DNA of 64,000 nucleotides. It comes from Chitinivorax sp. B. Its GTDB lineage: Bacteria; Pseudomonadota; Gammaproteobacteria; Burkholderiales; SCOH01. A model generated the notes under the pieces. The model was not told the origin of the DNA. It saw nothing but the letters and a program-made list of their open reading frames with translations, and did not search any database. Location: positions 1 to 64,000 of the forward strand of contig NZ_SCOH01000018.1 of the NCBI RefSeq assembly GCF_005503445.1, in the 5' to 3' direction. This document shows positions 34,676 to 42,963 of the stretch, piece after piece; position 1 is the stretch's first letter; each line of letters opens with the position of its first letter. A program made the position numbers and the translations under genes.

Positions 34676-36349
34676 TCAACGTAGCAATTGCAATGTCAAT
34701 CTTGGTTGTTGATTGGCCTGAGCGACCATCGCTGTGCCCGACTGCTGCAGGATCCGTTGTCTGGCCAGTGAAGCCGTTTCGGATGCGTAATCGGCATCTC
34801 GGATGCGGGAACGCGACGCAGAAACACTTTCTACATGAAATGACAGATTCTGTGACGTGAAGGCCAGCCGGGATAATTGGGCGCCAATCTGTGCCCGTTG
34901 CTTGTTCAGATAGTCCATTGCCTCATCGACGTGGGCCAGCGCAAAACTGGGTAGTTTGATCAGGTCGATGTCGTCGACACCCAGTGCCTGTGCATTGATA
35001 GCACTGAACGAGGCCGTCAGTGTTTGTTGCGGGTTGGAGCCCAGTTGCAGTTGGTAATAACGGGAACCAGTGCCCCCGGCTACCGTCGGGTAAGTCAGCT
35101 TGAAGCCATCGGTCATCTTGTCCGCGTAGCTGGAGCCACGGTCACTCAGTACATCTTTTGCGGATCTAACCTGGCCAGCATCTGCATCAAAGCCACCTAC
35201 ACCACCTGTATCAATGTTGGTGAGATCCATACGGGTATTGATGAAATTGGCACCATTGGCTTGCCAGTCAGTTACAAAGGCTGCCGCAGTGGCATAAGTG
35301 CCTCCCGTGATGGTATTCAGCGCCGTATCAAGGTTGGCACCGGATGTAGACAGATGTTGCATCAGGCCTTTGATGCCCCCTGCAACGCCCAACCCTTTCA
35401 GACGATCATGCAGATAACGCGTGGCAGCGTAGGCGGAGGAGTAATCAATACTGGCGCTACCCCAGGCTCCGCCAATTTGGTTGACCACCGCATTGACGCC
35501 ACTGATGGCGATGTCGCCGGCCAGGCGCTCATCGGCGCCATGGATGAGCTCTGCGGTACCTTCCAGAAACCAGGTGGGCATTGCGTTGAAATTGATTGCG
35601 CGGCCCATGACGGCGTGCACCATTTCGTGTGCGATGACCCGGTCATTGTAATAGGGGGCCGTGCCGCCATCTGGCAGGTTGGGTGGCACAAAGTCCGCCA
35701 TGTCCACATTCAGCGATTGATTGAAAACCTTGCCACCAGCCCCGACGGTGCCGGACACGGAAGCCAGTACGTTACCGGCGCCATCGCTGGTATCGAAATT
35801 GATGGTCAAGGTGGCGCCATCGCCCACAATCCCATAGTGCTTTTTGATCAGAGATTCGGCTTCTTCGATCCAGCCCAGTTTCAACCCATCGGCTACTGCT
35901 CGACGAGTGGCATTGCCACCTATGCTATCGGTACTTTGCGAAAAGATCAGGTCGCCATTGAATTCGGTTTGTGCACCTATTTTGGTAATGCCATTCAACA
36001 ACTGGACAGTTTCCTGCTGCAGGGCATCGCGGTCACCCGCCGACAGCGATGCATTGTTTGCTTGCACCGCCAATTCGCGTATACGTTGCAGCATGTCGAT
36101 GACATTGGTCATGGCACTTTCCGCCACCTGCAAAACCCCCACACCATCATTGACGTTACGGATGGCTTGCGTGCTACCTCGTACTTGCGAAGTCATGCGT
36201 TCGGAAATCTGTAACCCTGCAGCATCATCACCCGCCTGGTTGATACGCAACCCGCTTGATAACCGTTGCAGCACGCGTTCTGTGCCGTTGGTAGTCTGAG
36301 TAAGCTTGCGCTGCGCAAACAGCGAGCCGAGGTTGGTCTGAATCTGCAT
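34676..36349 (-). CDS. Flagellinolysin: flagellin with inserted HExxH metallopeptidase domain
   Basis: This 557-residue protein starts and ends as flagellin: residues 1-145 form the conserved D0/D1 part (RLSSGLRINQAGDDAAGLQI, TNVIDMLQRIRELAVQANNA) and residues 465-557 the C-terminal helices (SRIRDADYASETASLARQRI, TAMVAQANQQP). The hypervariable middle holds a metallopeptidase: HEMVH at 241-245 with E263 in WFLEG (about 17 residues later), a gluzincin-type zinc site. Proteolytic flagellins (flagellinolysins) of this design were described in 2017, with enzymatic filaments. Ordinary flagellins are 270-500 residues without HExxH. A sigma-28 promoter precedes it. No other flagellar gene is adjacent. 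Confidence 0.9.
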   Translation of the reverse strand: MQIQTNLGSLFAQRKLTQTTNGTERVLQRLSSGLRINQAGDDAAGLQISERMTSQVRGSTQAIRNVNDGVGVLQVAESAMTNVIDMLQRIRELAVQANNASLSAGDRDALQQETVQLLNGITKIGAQTEFNGDLIFSQSTDSIGGNATRRAVADGLKLGWIEEAESLIKKHYGIVGDGATLTINFDTSDGAGNVLASVSGTVGAGGKVFNQSLNVDMADFVPPNLPDGGTAPYYNDRVIAHEMVHAVMGRAINFNAMPTWFLEGTAELIHGADERLAGDIAISGVNAVVNQIGGAWGSASIDYSSAYAATRYLHDRLKGLGVAGGIKGLMQHLSTSGANLDTALNTITGGTYATAAAFVTDWQANGANFINTRMDLTNIDTGGVGGFDADAGQVRSAKDVLSDRGSSYADKMTDGFKLTYPTVAGGTGSRYYQLQLGSNPQQTLTASFSAINAQALGVDDIDLIKLPSFALAHVDEAMDYLNKQRAQIGAQLSRLAFTSQNLSFHVESVSASRSRIRDADYASETASLARQRILQQSGTAMVAQANQQPRLTLQLLR

Positions 36350-36394
36350 TGCTGAGGTCGCTTATACAGTCAGTCGGTGAGTTGGGTATACCGG

Positions 36395-36421
36395 TTATCG
36401 GCTATCGCTTGGAAGACTTTA
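36395..36421 (-). promoter_or_regulatory. Sigma-28 (FliA) promoter of the flagellinolysin gene
   Basis: On the minus strand TAAAGTCT (36421-36414), an 11-bp spacer and GCCGATAA (36402-36395) match the FliA consensus TAAAGTTT-N11-GCCGATAA at 15 of 16 positions with the exact spacer. The -10 box ends about 46 bp upstream of the start codon. This places the gene under late flagellar control. Confidence 0.88.
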
Positions 36422-36428
36422 GTCAAAA

Positions 36429-36730
36429 GTGTCGGTTGCCATCTAATCCTGGATCTCACCTATAACATTGGCGCGACGTAGCAGTATCTCGAGAATGCAA
36501 AGCGCTGGTAACTTTGTCATTAAATATTAGATTTATCGGAGGAATTGTCATTCATTCCTGGATTTCATGGATGGGGAGCTTGTTGGTAGGAGAATACCGC
36601 TTGCAGCTTTATCCATTGCAGATAGTCATTGCTCTAGCCCCCAACTGCCCCCATCGTTGCATGTCTTACCGTCCATGCTTAACCAATTTTGCAGCCCATC
36701 CGCATAAGCTCAATTATTGGTCGGTAAAAT
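36429..36730. repeat. Diverged repeat copy A (pair with 38349-38733)
   Basis: Several blocks align with the region 38349-38733, for example GTGTCGGTTGCCATCTAATC with GTGTCGGTAGTCATCCAATC, and GCAGCCCATCCG in both. The minus strand of copy B reads into a broken IS5-type transposase, so both copies are probably remnants of related insertion sequences. The boundaries are approximate. Confidence 0.55.
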
Positions 36731-36830
36731 GCCTTCTTTTTCCTTCATTTTCCCTGACCATGGCAATGAACTGGCTTGCGACCCGGATCAGTGGTGGGCT
36801 CATGCCACCATAAATTTTATGCAACCAATC

Positions 36831-37865
36831 CTATAAGAAGTCAAAGGTGCTGAATAGCCGCGTCCATTTTGTGCCATCGTGGATACATAGGCCGTGCGGT
36901 CCGGCGGTCAGCATAAACTTACCATCTGGGCTGACATCCAACCGGCCGCTATTGGTGCTATTGGGGGCATCGACTTCCACCTCTTGTAAGGGCACGACGG
37001 TTTTGTGCTCGGTGTTCAAGGCCCATAGCCCTTCCTGGGATCCCATGTACAGGCGGTTGTTGAACCATACGGTATCGACAGGTGCAAAGCCAAAAGCAAT
37101 ATCAGCATCTGCAACTTTCTCCCACAGGCTTTCCCGGCCGCGCCAGACGCAACCCTTACTATCGGTAATGTAGACGTGACCATCCCCCGCGCAGCAAACT
37201 GTATTGAGCTGCTGATTGGAAGGGAATGGGCATTGCTGCCAGCACCTACCGTCAAATCGCCATACGTCGCCTGCTCCACCCACTGCATATATGTCTTCTG
37301 CGCTGAAAGCCGCTAAATCGCTGAAACCAATATCCATAAAGGTATAGCGCTTGCCTTGCGCCACATCAGGTGGCATGGGTACCCCCGTGCCTTCGGTACC
37401 CAATTCCACCCATTGGTCGGTGCCAATGCGGCGGTAGATCTTACGGTAGTCGCCTAATGCGTATACTTGGTCAGCCGCCCTGACCACGCGCAGAACCACG
37501 CCGACCTGGCCGGGTGCGGTCCTCATGTCCAGCACCTGTTCGATAGGTTTTTCGACGCCTTTCCGCTTGGCATTGGCGGAATACACATTGCCGCGGGTAT
37601 CCACGGCAACGTATTCGGCCGGGTTCACACTACAGGCAATAGTGGTAAAGCCAAAGTCACTAAGCTCGACCAAGGGGAGTGAATCGACGGTGAAGGGTTT
37701 GTCATAGATCACCGTCAGAAAACGCGTCCTGGGCAAAATATCCCGGTTATTCGCCTCTTCCACTAGTACCAGGCAAAAGCCGTGCTGTCTAAAGATTGCG
37801 CAATCGTAAATCGTGTAACCACGTAAATATCTGCGCCAGGATGCCTCATCAAAAATTGCTGCCAA
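36831..37865 (-). CDS. Hypothetical beta-propeller-like protein
   Basis: This 344-residue protein is not assigned to a named family. It contains repeated short units ending in Tyr/Val-Trp strands (DVWRFDGRCWQQCPFPS, CVWRGRESLWEKV, NNRLYMGSQEGLWALNTE, DGKFMLTAGPHGLCIHDG) that suggest a WD40- or Kelch-like beta propeller. It has no signal peptide or membrane segment, so it is probably cytoplasmic. It lies between two decayed IS-like repeats, which could mean it arrived as cargo. Similar cytosolic propellers occur near secretion-system effectors, but nothing here shows that. Confidence 0.65.
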   Translation of the reverse strand: MAAIFDEASWRRYLRGYTIYDCAIFRQHGFCLVLVEEANNRDILPRTRFLTVIYDKPFTVDSLPLVELSDFGFTTIACSVNPAEYVAVDTRGNVYSANAKRKGVEKPIEQVLDMRTAPGQVGVVLRVVRAADQVYALGDYRKIYRRIGTDQWVELGTEGTGVPMPPDVAQGKRYTFMDIGFSDLAAFSAEDIYAVGGAGDVWRFDGRCWQQCPFPSNQQLNTVCCAGDGHVYITDSKGCVWRGRESLWEKVADADIAFGFAPVDTVWFNNRLYMGSQEGLWALNTEHKTVVPLQEVEVDAPNSTNSGRLDVSPDGKFMLTAGPHGLCIHDGTKWTRLFSTFDFL

Positions 37866-37884
37866 ACTTGATTTCCTCTCTTAA

Positions 37885-38366
37885 AACCTGTTCAAAGTCT
37901 CGTAAGCAAGAGAGACAAAGGAGGTCCAATGGATAAACTACAGGCCGGTATTGTGGAATCGCTATGCAGTCCTGTCGTAGTCGCAGATACTTTTCCAGCC
38001 AAGCGAAACTACATTCAACGACCCAGCACTGGAGCATCACCTTGAAAGCATGTCGTTCGCTGCACTTGGCGATCTGTGCCGTCACATACTCCTCCTGCAT
38101 TTCACGGACGTGTTCCGCAAAGAGCTGCCCCATGTGAGCCCTGTCAAGTCAGCACCGACCACGTTCTGTGCGTCTACAATCAAGAGCGTGCTATGACGCT
38201 ATGCCTCCGACTCCCGTGGGCAACACCAAGCTGGTTTGTTAAGCGAATGTTTCAACAGGTTACCGCCTTCATGTGGCTCACACCAGGTAGTGGAGTACAA
38301 ATGCACCATACTCCACTTGGCCAAGGCTTCGGGCAGCTTGCGCCGTTGGTGTCGGTAGTCATCCAA
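37885..38366 (-). pseudogene. Decayed IS5-family transposase
   Basis: Minus-strand reading gives an N-terminal-side fragment DYRHQRRKLPEALAKWSMVH (ending in frame stops near 38188), then a separate fragment with VVECSFAWLEKYLRLRQDC, both like IS5-type transposases (RWVVERTFAWLxRxRRLxxDY). The catalytic middle is missing. The 3' end runs into AACCTGTTCAAAGTCT at 37885-37900, which matches the ends of the MITE at 63621-63760 and looks like the IS terminal repeat. The element is clearly inactive. Confidence 0.7.
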
Positions 38367-38733
38367 TCCTAGATCTCAGAAGCAACTTTGGCACGGCACA
38401 ACAACATCTCAGAAATGCAATACAGGGGCGACTTTTTAATTTAATCATGGGTTTTCTGGATATATTTTCATTCTATTCTAGATTTATCACGGGACCGCTT
38501 GGTGACTCAGCGTTAGCGCCTGTTGCTCTTCCAATTGGTTTCTTCCATTTCACTGCGACGGGCGTTCAGTCTAGACGCGTGTCATTCTCGCCAAACCAAA
38601 CCAAACCAAACCAAACCAAACCAAACCAAACCAAACCAAACCAAACCAAACCAAACCAAACCAAATTGATTTCGCAGCCCATCCGAACAAGACGCTGAAC
38701 GCCTAGCAAAAGCCCGCTATTGGTCGACAATCC
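38349..38733. repeat. Diverged repeat copy B (pair with 36429-36730)
   Basis: This copy aligns with copy A over its outer parts and carries the CCAAA expansion between them, where copy A has only AACCAATTTT. Its first part overlaps the broken transposase. Confidence 0.55.
38591..38665. repeat. Pentanucleotide tandem repeat (CCAAA)15
   Basis: Fifteen perfect copies of CCAAA in a row are followed by TTGATT. On the + strand they would code PNQTK repeats in a short frame (38447-38698) that has no other support. Such repeats are prone to copy-number change by slippage. Confidence 0.97.
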
Positions 38734-38847
38734 AATGACAACCGACAAAAAGATAACGGAATCAATGCAGAAAAATACCCCTGCGTCTGCTGTTGCTGCA
38801 GGGGCATGATGTGCTATTGAGATCACATCAAATTGTTGAGTCGGGTA

Positions 38848-39336
38848 TCAAGGCTGAACGACCAGATAATCGACAACGGTGTGCAAAGGTGAACCCCAGT
38901 TGACGAAGACCCGGATGGAGACGGCACCATTGCGCGGTGCAACATTGTGAATGGTATAGACTGCTGAGCCGATAAAACGGTTTCCGCCGCCATCAGCTTC
39001 GCTGAAAGATACATAAACCCTGGAGTTGGCCGTAATTCTCCAATCATACAGGGTGAGAATCCACCAGCCGTTTTTATTGCCCCAATCGATCCGTTCAGTA
39101 TAGAAACTGGCCAGTAATGGAGTTTTGGGTGAAGCCATTGGTTCATTAGGGCCGGGCTTGGCAATGGTGACACTACGGGTGTCTTGCTGTTGGACAACAT
39201 CTACCTGGGCGAGATTACTATCAATAGCTTGTGCCATAACAGTACTGCCACCGAGACCAACAGCAAATGCCTGTAAGGTTAGTACGGTCAGCATGCGGCA
39301 GGTGCCGATGCGCCACTTGGAAACTTGCGTAGTCAT
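38848..39336 (-). CDS. Hypothetical exported protein
   Basis: This 162-residue protein is not recognised. It has a signal peptide (about 1-36, cleavage near VMAQA) and a mature part of predicted beta strands (ASFYTERIDWGNKNGWWILT, YVSFSEADGGGNRFIGSAVY). AAAGGATG precedes ATG 39336, so the start is good. There is no Cys in the mature part. It is separated by about 500 bp from a LuxR-type regulator gene that is divergent to it. Confidence 0.6.
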   Translation of the reverse strand: MTTQVSKWRIGTCRMLTVLTLQAFAVGLGGSTVMAQAIDSNLAQVDVVQQQDTRSVTIAKPGPNEPMASPKTPLLASFYTERIDWGNKNGWWILTLYDWRITANSRVYVSFSEADGGGNRFIGSAVYTIHNVAPRNGAVSIRVFVNWGSPLHTVVDYLVVQP

Positions 39337-39834
39337 GATGTTTCATCCTTTCCAAAACAGGTGTACACATATTCGGTGGAATCACTGAAGGTGCTTGACC
39401 TGCTCAAAAGCCTGATATTTATGAAACCAGTTGTTTCACCATGAAGACACCTCCTTTTGTTTGATAGGATTTCAAATCAACAATGGCAGTTGAATGTCTG
39501 AAAGCTGACATTGCTAGAATTTATTTCGAATGCAATCATTGATTTGATATGTCCATATCTGCCATGTTGACTTTTTACTTGGCAGATACAGAGGTCTATA
39601 TCTATATTGAACGGTGCAAGCTCACATTACTTCCATCTGAACAGCCAAATCAATAACGCAGCGTGCATTAGATAAATTCTGGTGGCGCGTACTCAATTTA
39701 TCCCTAACAGATGCTATGCGTGGTCGAAATCAATCACGCCATACCACTACCGTGTTTTCCCGCTTTGCTCACATACGATTTTAATGTTGTGTGATGAATA
39801 TGCTGATTCAGATGCGCCTTGCAGGAGGTGGATC
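39337..39834. other. AT-rich divergent regulatory region
   Basis: About 500 bp without a gene lie between the exported-protein gene and the divergent LuxR-type gene. TTGACT at about 39569 could be a -35 box, but no convincing -10 or operator was found. Confidence 0.4.
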
Positions 39835-40590
39835 ATGAATGAACGCGAACTGAAGAATATGATCATCAACATATTGGAATCTGCACAGTATGGGACTTTG
39901 CAAGAATTTCAGGCAATTGTAGCGAACGGTATTCAGCGGGGAGTCGGTTTTGATGGTTTGGTTTGGGGTGCAGGCAGACAATTGACATCTGGTGCAATTG
40001 ATATTGAACTGGCCTATCTTGAAGGCCGCGACAAGTCACTGCTGAGTGATTACCAGCAGATTGCCGAAATCGATCCGACTTCACAGAAATTTATGGCCAA
40101 TCCCCAGCTACCACAAAACATCACAGTAGCGTGTGCCTATCAAAAACCATCCTTGACGATTGCACGAGACTACTTGAATCATTACGATATCAGCCAAATA
40201 TTGCTTTGTGGCTTGAATCAGAATAATCAACATACATTCAGATGGATGACATTTTATCGAGGGGATGATTTGCCTTTTAACGAAAATGATGTTGATCTGG
40301 TTGCTTTTCTGGTTCCTCTTATACATCGGATTGAACAACTTCGGCACTGCACGACAGAAATGCAGAAGATGGCGCATCAGGCTGATCCGGCAGAAAAATA
40401 TGAACGATTCAGTACTCTGACCCAAAAAGAGAGCGAGGTTGCATTCTCGTATATTGGGGGGAACAACTATAAGGATATTGCACGGATGCTTGGCATGGCA
40501 CCTAATACCGTGCGGCGTCATTTATGGAGTATTTATCAAAAGCTGGAAGTGCATAGTCGCAGCACATTGCGCATGCGTCTGCTGGGCTGA
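39835..40590 (+). CDS. LuxR family transcriptional regulator
   Basis: This 251-residue protein has an unassigned N-terminal sensor part (about 1-180) and a C-terminal LuxR HTH (about 195-250: LTQKESEVAFSYIGGNNYKD, MAPNTVRRHLWSIYQKLEVH). It lacks the receiver aspartate of NarL types, and the autoinducer pocket of LuxR/LasR is not evident. AGGAGGTGGATC before ATG 39835 is an excellent ribosome-binding site. It may regulate the divergent exported protein or the exported-protein cluster downstream, but this is inference. Confidence 0.85.
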   Translation: MNERELKNMIINILESAQYGTLQEFQAIVANGIQRGVGFDGLVWGAGRQLTSGAIDIELAYLEGRDKSLLSDYQQIAEIDPTSQKFMANPQLPQNITVACAYQKPSLTIARDYLNHYDISQILLCGLNQNNQHTFRWMTFYRGDDLPFNENDVDLVAFLVPLIHRIEQLRHCTTEMQKMAHQADPAEKYERFSTLTQKESEVAFSYIGGNNYKDIARMLGMAPNTVRRHLWSIYQKLEVHSRSTLRMRLLG

Positions 40591-40749
40591 AGGGCGTAAC
40601 AGCTGCCTGTCAGCGAGCAGTTGTGCCATGTTGAGTAGGTGTAGCTCTTTTCGTGATTGAACGTCACGTCACACGTTTTATATGAAGTAGTCAGCTTCCT
40701 GATCTGGCGACAAGGTGATGGGTATTTTCACAATAGCAAGGAACAACAC

Positions 40750-41364
40750 ATGGTCGATACGCTGACACAGTCAGGACGAACAACCAGTAACACCCGTGCC
40801 AACGAGCCAGCCCAAGCAATTTCGCCTTGTACCATGGGTTGGATCATGGCAGTCAACGATAAGGCGCTGGGCCATGCGCAAGTCCAAATCGACTGGTATC
40901 GGATGCAGAGCAAGCGTTGCAGAATCTGGGCGCGTGGACTGCGTGGCGGCATCATTGTCATGACGGGTGTCGCTGGGGTTATCCCAATGTTGGAGCAGGC
41001 CAAAGTGACATGGTGGGGGGCTGGGCCAATAGAATCGATCTGGTCATCCATTCTGGTCGGGGTCGCCGCTATTTTATTGGGGCTGGATAAGTATTTTGGC
41101 CATGCTACGGCCTGGATGCGTTTCATGCGGGCCAGCCAGCAATTGGGCGCGAGCAAATGCCAGTTTGAGCGGGATTGGGACATTCAGTATGCGCATTGGG
41201 GTTGTGAACTGCCATCGGGTGAGTCAATGGAAAACTGGTTGGTTCGTGTTCGTTCGTTTTATACCGAAGTGGATAAGATTGTTGGCCATGAAACCGAGCA
41301 ATGGATTGCGGAATTTTCAAACGTGGTCAACCAGTTGAATCAACAATCACCAGATCGCCATTAG
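40750..41364 (+). CDS. SLATT/DUF4231-like two-transmembrane protein
   Basis: This 204-residue protein has two adjacent membrane segments (about 64-86 and 100-120: GGIIVMTGVAGVIPML and SSILVGVAAILLGLDKYFG) preceded by a basic stretch (YRMQSKRCRIWARGLR), then a soluble helical tail. This layout matches the SLATT/DUF4231 effector type, which forms pores in nucleotide-signalled defence systems. No cyclase or SLOG partner is adjacent. AAGGA upstream of ATG 40750 supports this start; longer frames from 40657 are less likely. The assignment is tentative. Confidence 0.55.
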   Translation: MVDTLTQSGRTTSNTRANEPAQAISPCTMGWIMAVNDKALGHAQVQIDWYRMQSKRCRIWARGLRGGIIVMTGVAGVIPMLEQAKVTWWGAGPIESIWSSILVGVAAILLGLDKYFGHATAWMRFMRASQQLGASKCQFERDWDIQYAHWGCELPSGESMENWLVRVRSFYTEVDKIVGHETEQWIAEFSNVVNQLNQQSPDRH

Positions 41365-41405
41365 GGCCGCGCGAGTTGTTGCGATCATGAAAGGGGATTG
41401 AAGCA

Positions 41406-41942
41406 ATGCAAGTGATGCTGAGACATGCGCAACAGGCTGATTTGGCTGAACTGCAAGCACTGATTGCCAGGTCAATCAGGATATTGGGAAAGGGCCATTA
41501 CACCACCGCACAAATCGAGGCTGCGCTGACCGGTGCATTTGGTGTCGATACACAGTTGATTCGCGATAGCACCTATTTTGTTGCAGAGCGGGATGGCGAG
41601 CTGGTGGGATGTGGTGGGTGGAGTCATCGACACACCCTGTTTGGTAGCGATGCCTACCAGCAACGTAATGCTGCCGAATTGGACCCAACCCTGGATGCCG
41701 CCGGAATCCGTGCCTTCTTTGTCGACCCTGCCGCTGTGCGATGTGGTGTTGGCAGCGTGATCTTGTCTCATTGCGAAGCTGCGGCGCGCACTCATGGGTT
41801 TCAACGTGCCCAGCTCATGGCTACTTTACCGGGCGTATGTCTATATGAAGCCCGTGGCTATGTCCGGGAAGAAGTGGTGCTGCATGAAGTGGCACCCAAT
41901 CTGACCATCCAGTTTGTCCGTATGAGTAAAGCGTTGGTTTAA
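41406..41942 (+). CDS. GNAT family N-acetyltransferase
   Basis: This 178-residue protein has GNAT motif A (AFFVDPAAVRCGVGSVILSH) and the C-terminal region AQLMATLPGVCLYEARGY. The N-terminus (MLRHAQQADLAELQALIARS) is a typical first strand and helix. The substrate is unknown. It is convergent with another acetyltransferase of different sequence at 41973. Confidence 0.87.
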   Translation: MQVMLRHAQQADLAELQALIARSIRILGKGHYTTAQIEAALTGAFGVDTQLIRDSTYFVAERDGELVGCGGWSHRHTLFGSDAYQQRNAAELDPTLDAAGIRAFFVDPAAVRCGVGSVILSHCEAAARTHGFQRAQLMATLPGVCLYEARGYVREEVVLHEVAPNLTIQFVRMSKALV

Positions 41943-41972
41943 CGGTCGCTTCGGCATCCACATGCTGTAACG

Positions 41973-42512
41973 TCAGGTGGCTGCCGTGCCTGGGTTTGTC
42001 AGCAATCGTTCCGCCAATACCTGGTCAAGATAGCCACCCCGATAACGAATGTGCTGGGCCAACCGGCCCACCATGCGGAACCCTTGTTGTAAATAAAAGG
42101 CTTGGGCTGCTGTATTATCCGCCCGGATATACGCGATGATTTTCTGGTAGCCCAGCTTCTGGGCCTCTTCCAACAAAACATGAGTAAGGCGAGTGCCCAC
42201 ACCATGGCCACGGTAGGTATCATCAATAAATGTGCTGATTTCGCCGATATGTGAAGTGGCCGTATCGCCACCTTGTAATGGCTCAAGACTTTGCAAACCC
42301 ACAATAGCCTGGGTGTCGATATGCTCCGCGACCAGAAAGCAACCCGACTTTGAAAAGGTACGAATGTATTCAGCTTGTTCTGCAACGGTGATGGGTTTTT
42401 CCATGGCTGTCAGCAGTTGTGTCGCAATGATGTCATTCAGAATACGTGCCGTCGCTGCTGCATCGTCAATACAGACTGGACGTATATGAAGGTGAATGGC
42501 AGGCTTGGTCAT
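41973..42512 (-). CDS. GNAT family N-acetyltransferase (PAT/RimI-like)
   Basis: This 179-residue protein shows the phosphinothricin-acetyltransferase-like GNAT pattern: LHIRPVCIDDAAATARILND, ISTFIDDTYRGHGVGTRLTH and IIAYIRADNTAAQAFYLQQG. ATG 42512 gives the usual N-terminus; a longer frame to 42569 is possible but unlike the family. Substrate unknown. Confidence 0.87.
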   Translation of the reverse strand: MTKPAIHLHIRPVCIDDAAATARILNDIIATQLLTAMEKPITVAEQAEYIRTFSKSGCFLVAEHIDTQAIVGLQSLEPLQGGDTATSHIGEISTFIDDTYRGHGVGTRLTHVLLEEAQKLGYQKIIAYIRADNTAAQAFYLQQGFRMVGRLAQHIRYRGGYLDQVLAERLLTNPGTAAT

Positions 42513-42963
42513 CGTTGGCTTGGTTATGTTGTGACGCAATGAGTGTTTAACGGTTGGTTGGCAACACATCTTTACTACATGACTGATCGATCGTATGTAC
42601 TTGGAATTTTTTCAGGTTAGGGATCGACCCAACAGTTGAATGATGTCTTGGCTAACTGCATTGCGACAGGTACTGCAGCCGTTGCAAGCGCTGTTCGACG
42701 AGTGAACCATGCCAATATGTCCTGATTGTGTGCACAGTCCATCGACCATGTTGCCCATTCCCGTATCTAATTAATGATTGTCGAAACCACGGATCAGCGG
42801 CTGAACAAGCATTTTTGTCAATGCACCGGCATTGCAAAACAGCAACCCAGCTTTTTAGTGAAGTTGGCTCAAGGCAGTGGTTTTGATCGTCATGCCGGCA
42901 ATCACACCCTGGGCAGTAATTGGCAAAAGGAAGCCAACTACCAGTTGGCTTCCTACTTTGTTG
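42513..42963. other. Intergenic stretch with a terminator
   Basis: No gene is seen between the acetyltransferase and the exported-protein cluster apart from the terminator at 42928-42954. Short frames here lack domains and start signals. Confidence 0.45.
42928..42954 (-). terminator. Terminator of the exported-protein cluster
   Basis: The perfect 12-bp stem AGGAAGCCAACT / AGTTGGCTTCCT with a 3-nt loop lies just past the last gene of the minus-strand cluster; in that direction it is followed by TTTTGCC. Confidence 0.85.

Larger units (their letters stand above)
36350..36830. other. Intergenic region with promoter and diverged repeat copy A
   Basis: No gene is seen. It contains the sigma-28 promoter and repeat copy A at 36429-36730. 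A frame at 36514-36813 has no domain and is not called. Confidence 0.5.

Noticed and set aside
34676-36349. Frameshift or fusion artefact joining flagellin and a protease gene
   Set aside because: One continuous frame with both flagellin ends intact and a sigma-28 promoter matches the described flagellinolysin design.
38591-38665. CRISPR array near the CARF-nuclease type genes
   Set aside because: A 5-bp unit in tandem without spacers is a microsatellite, not a CRISPR array.
38447-38698. Short gene with PNQTK repeats
   Set aside because: The frame is created by the CCAAA repeat; no Shine-Dalgarno, no other protein features, and it lies in decayed IS sequence.
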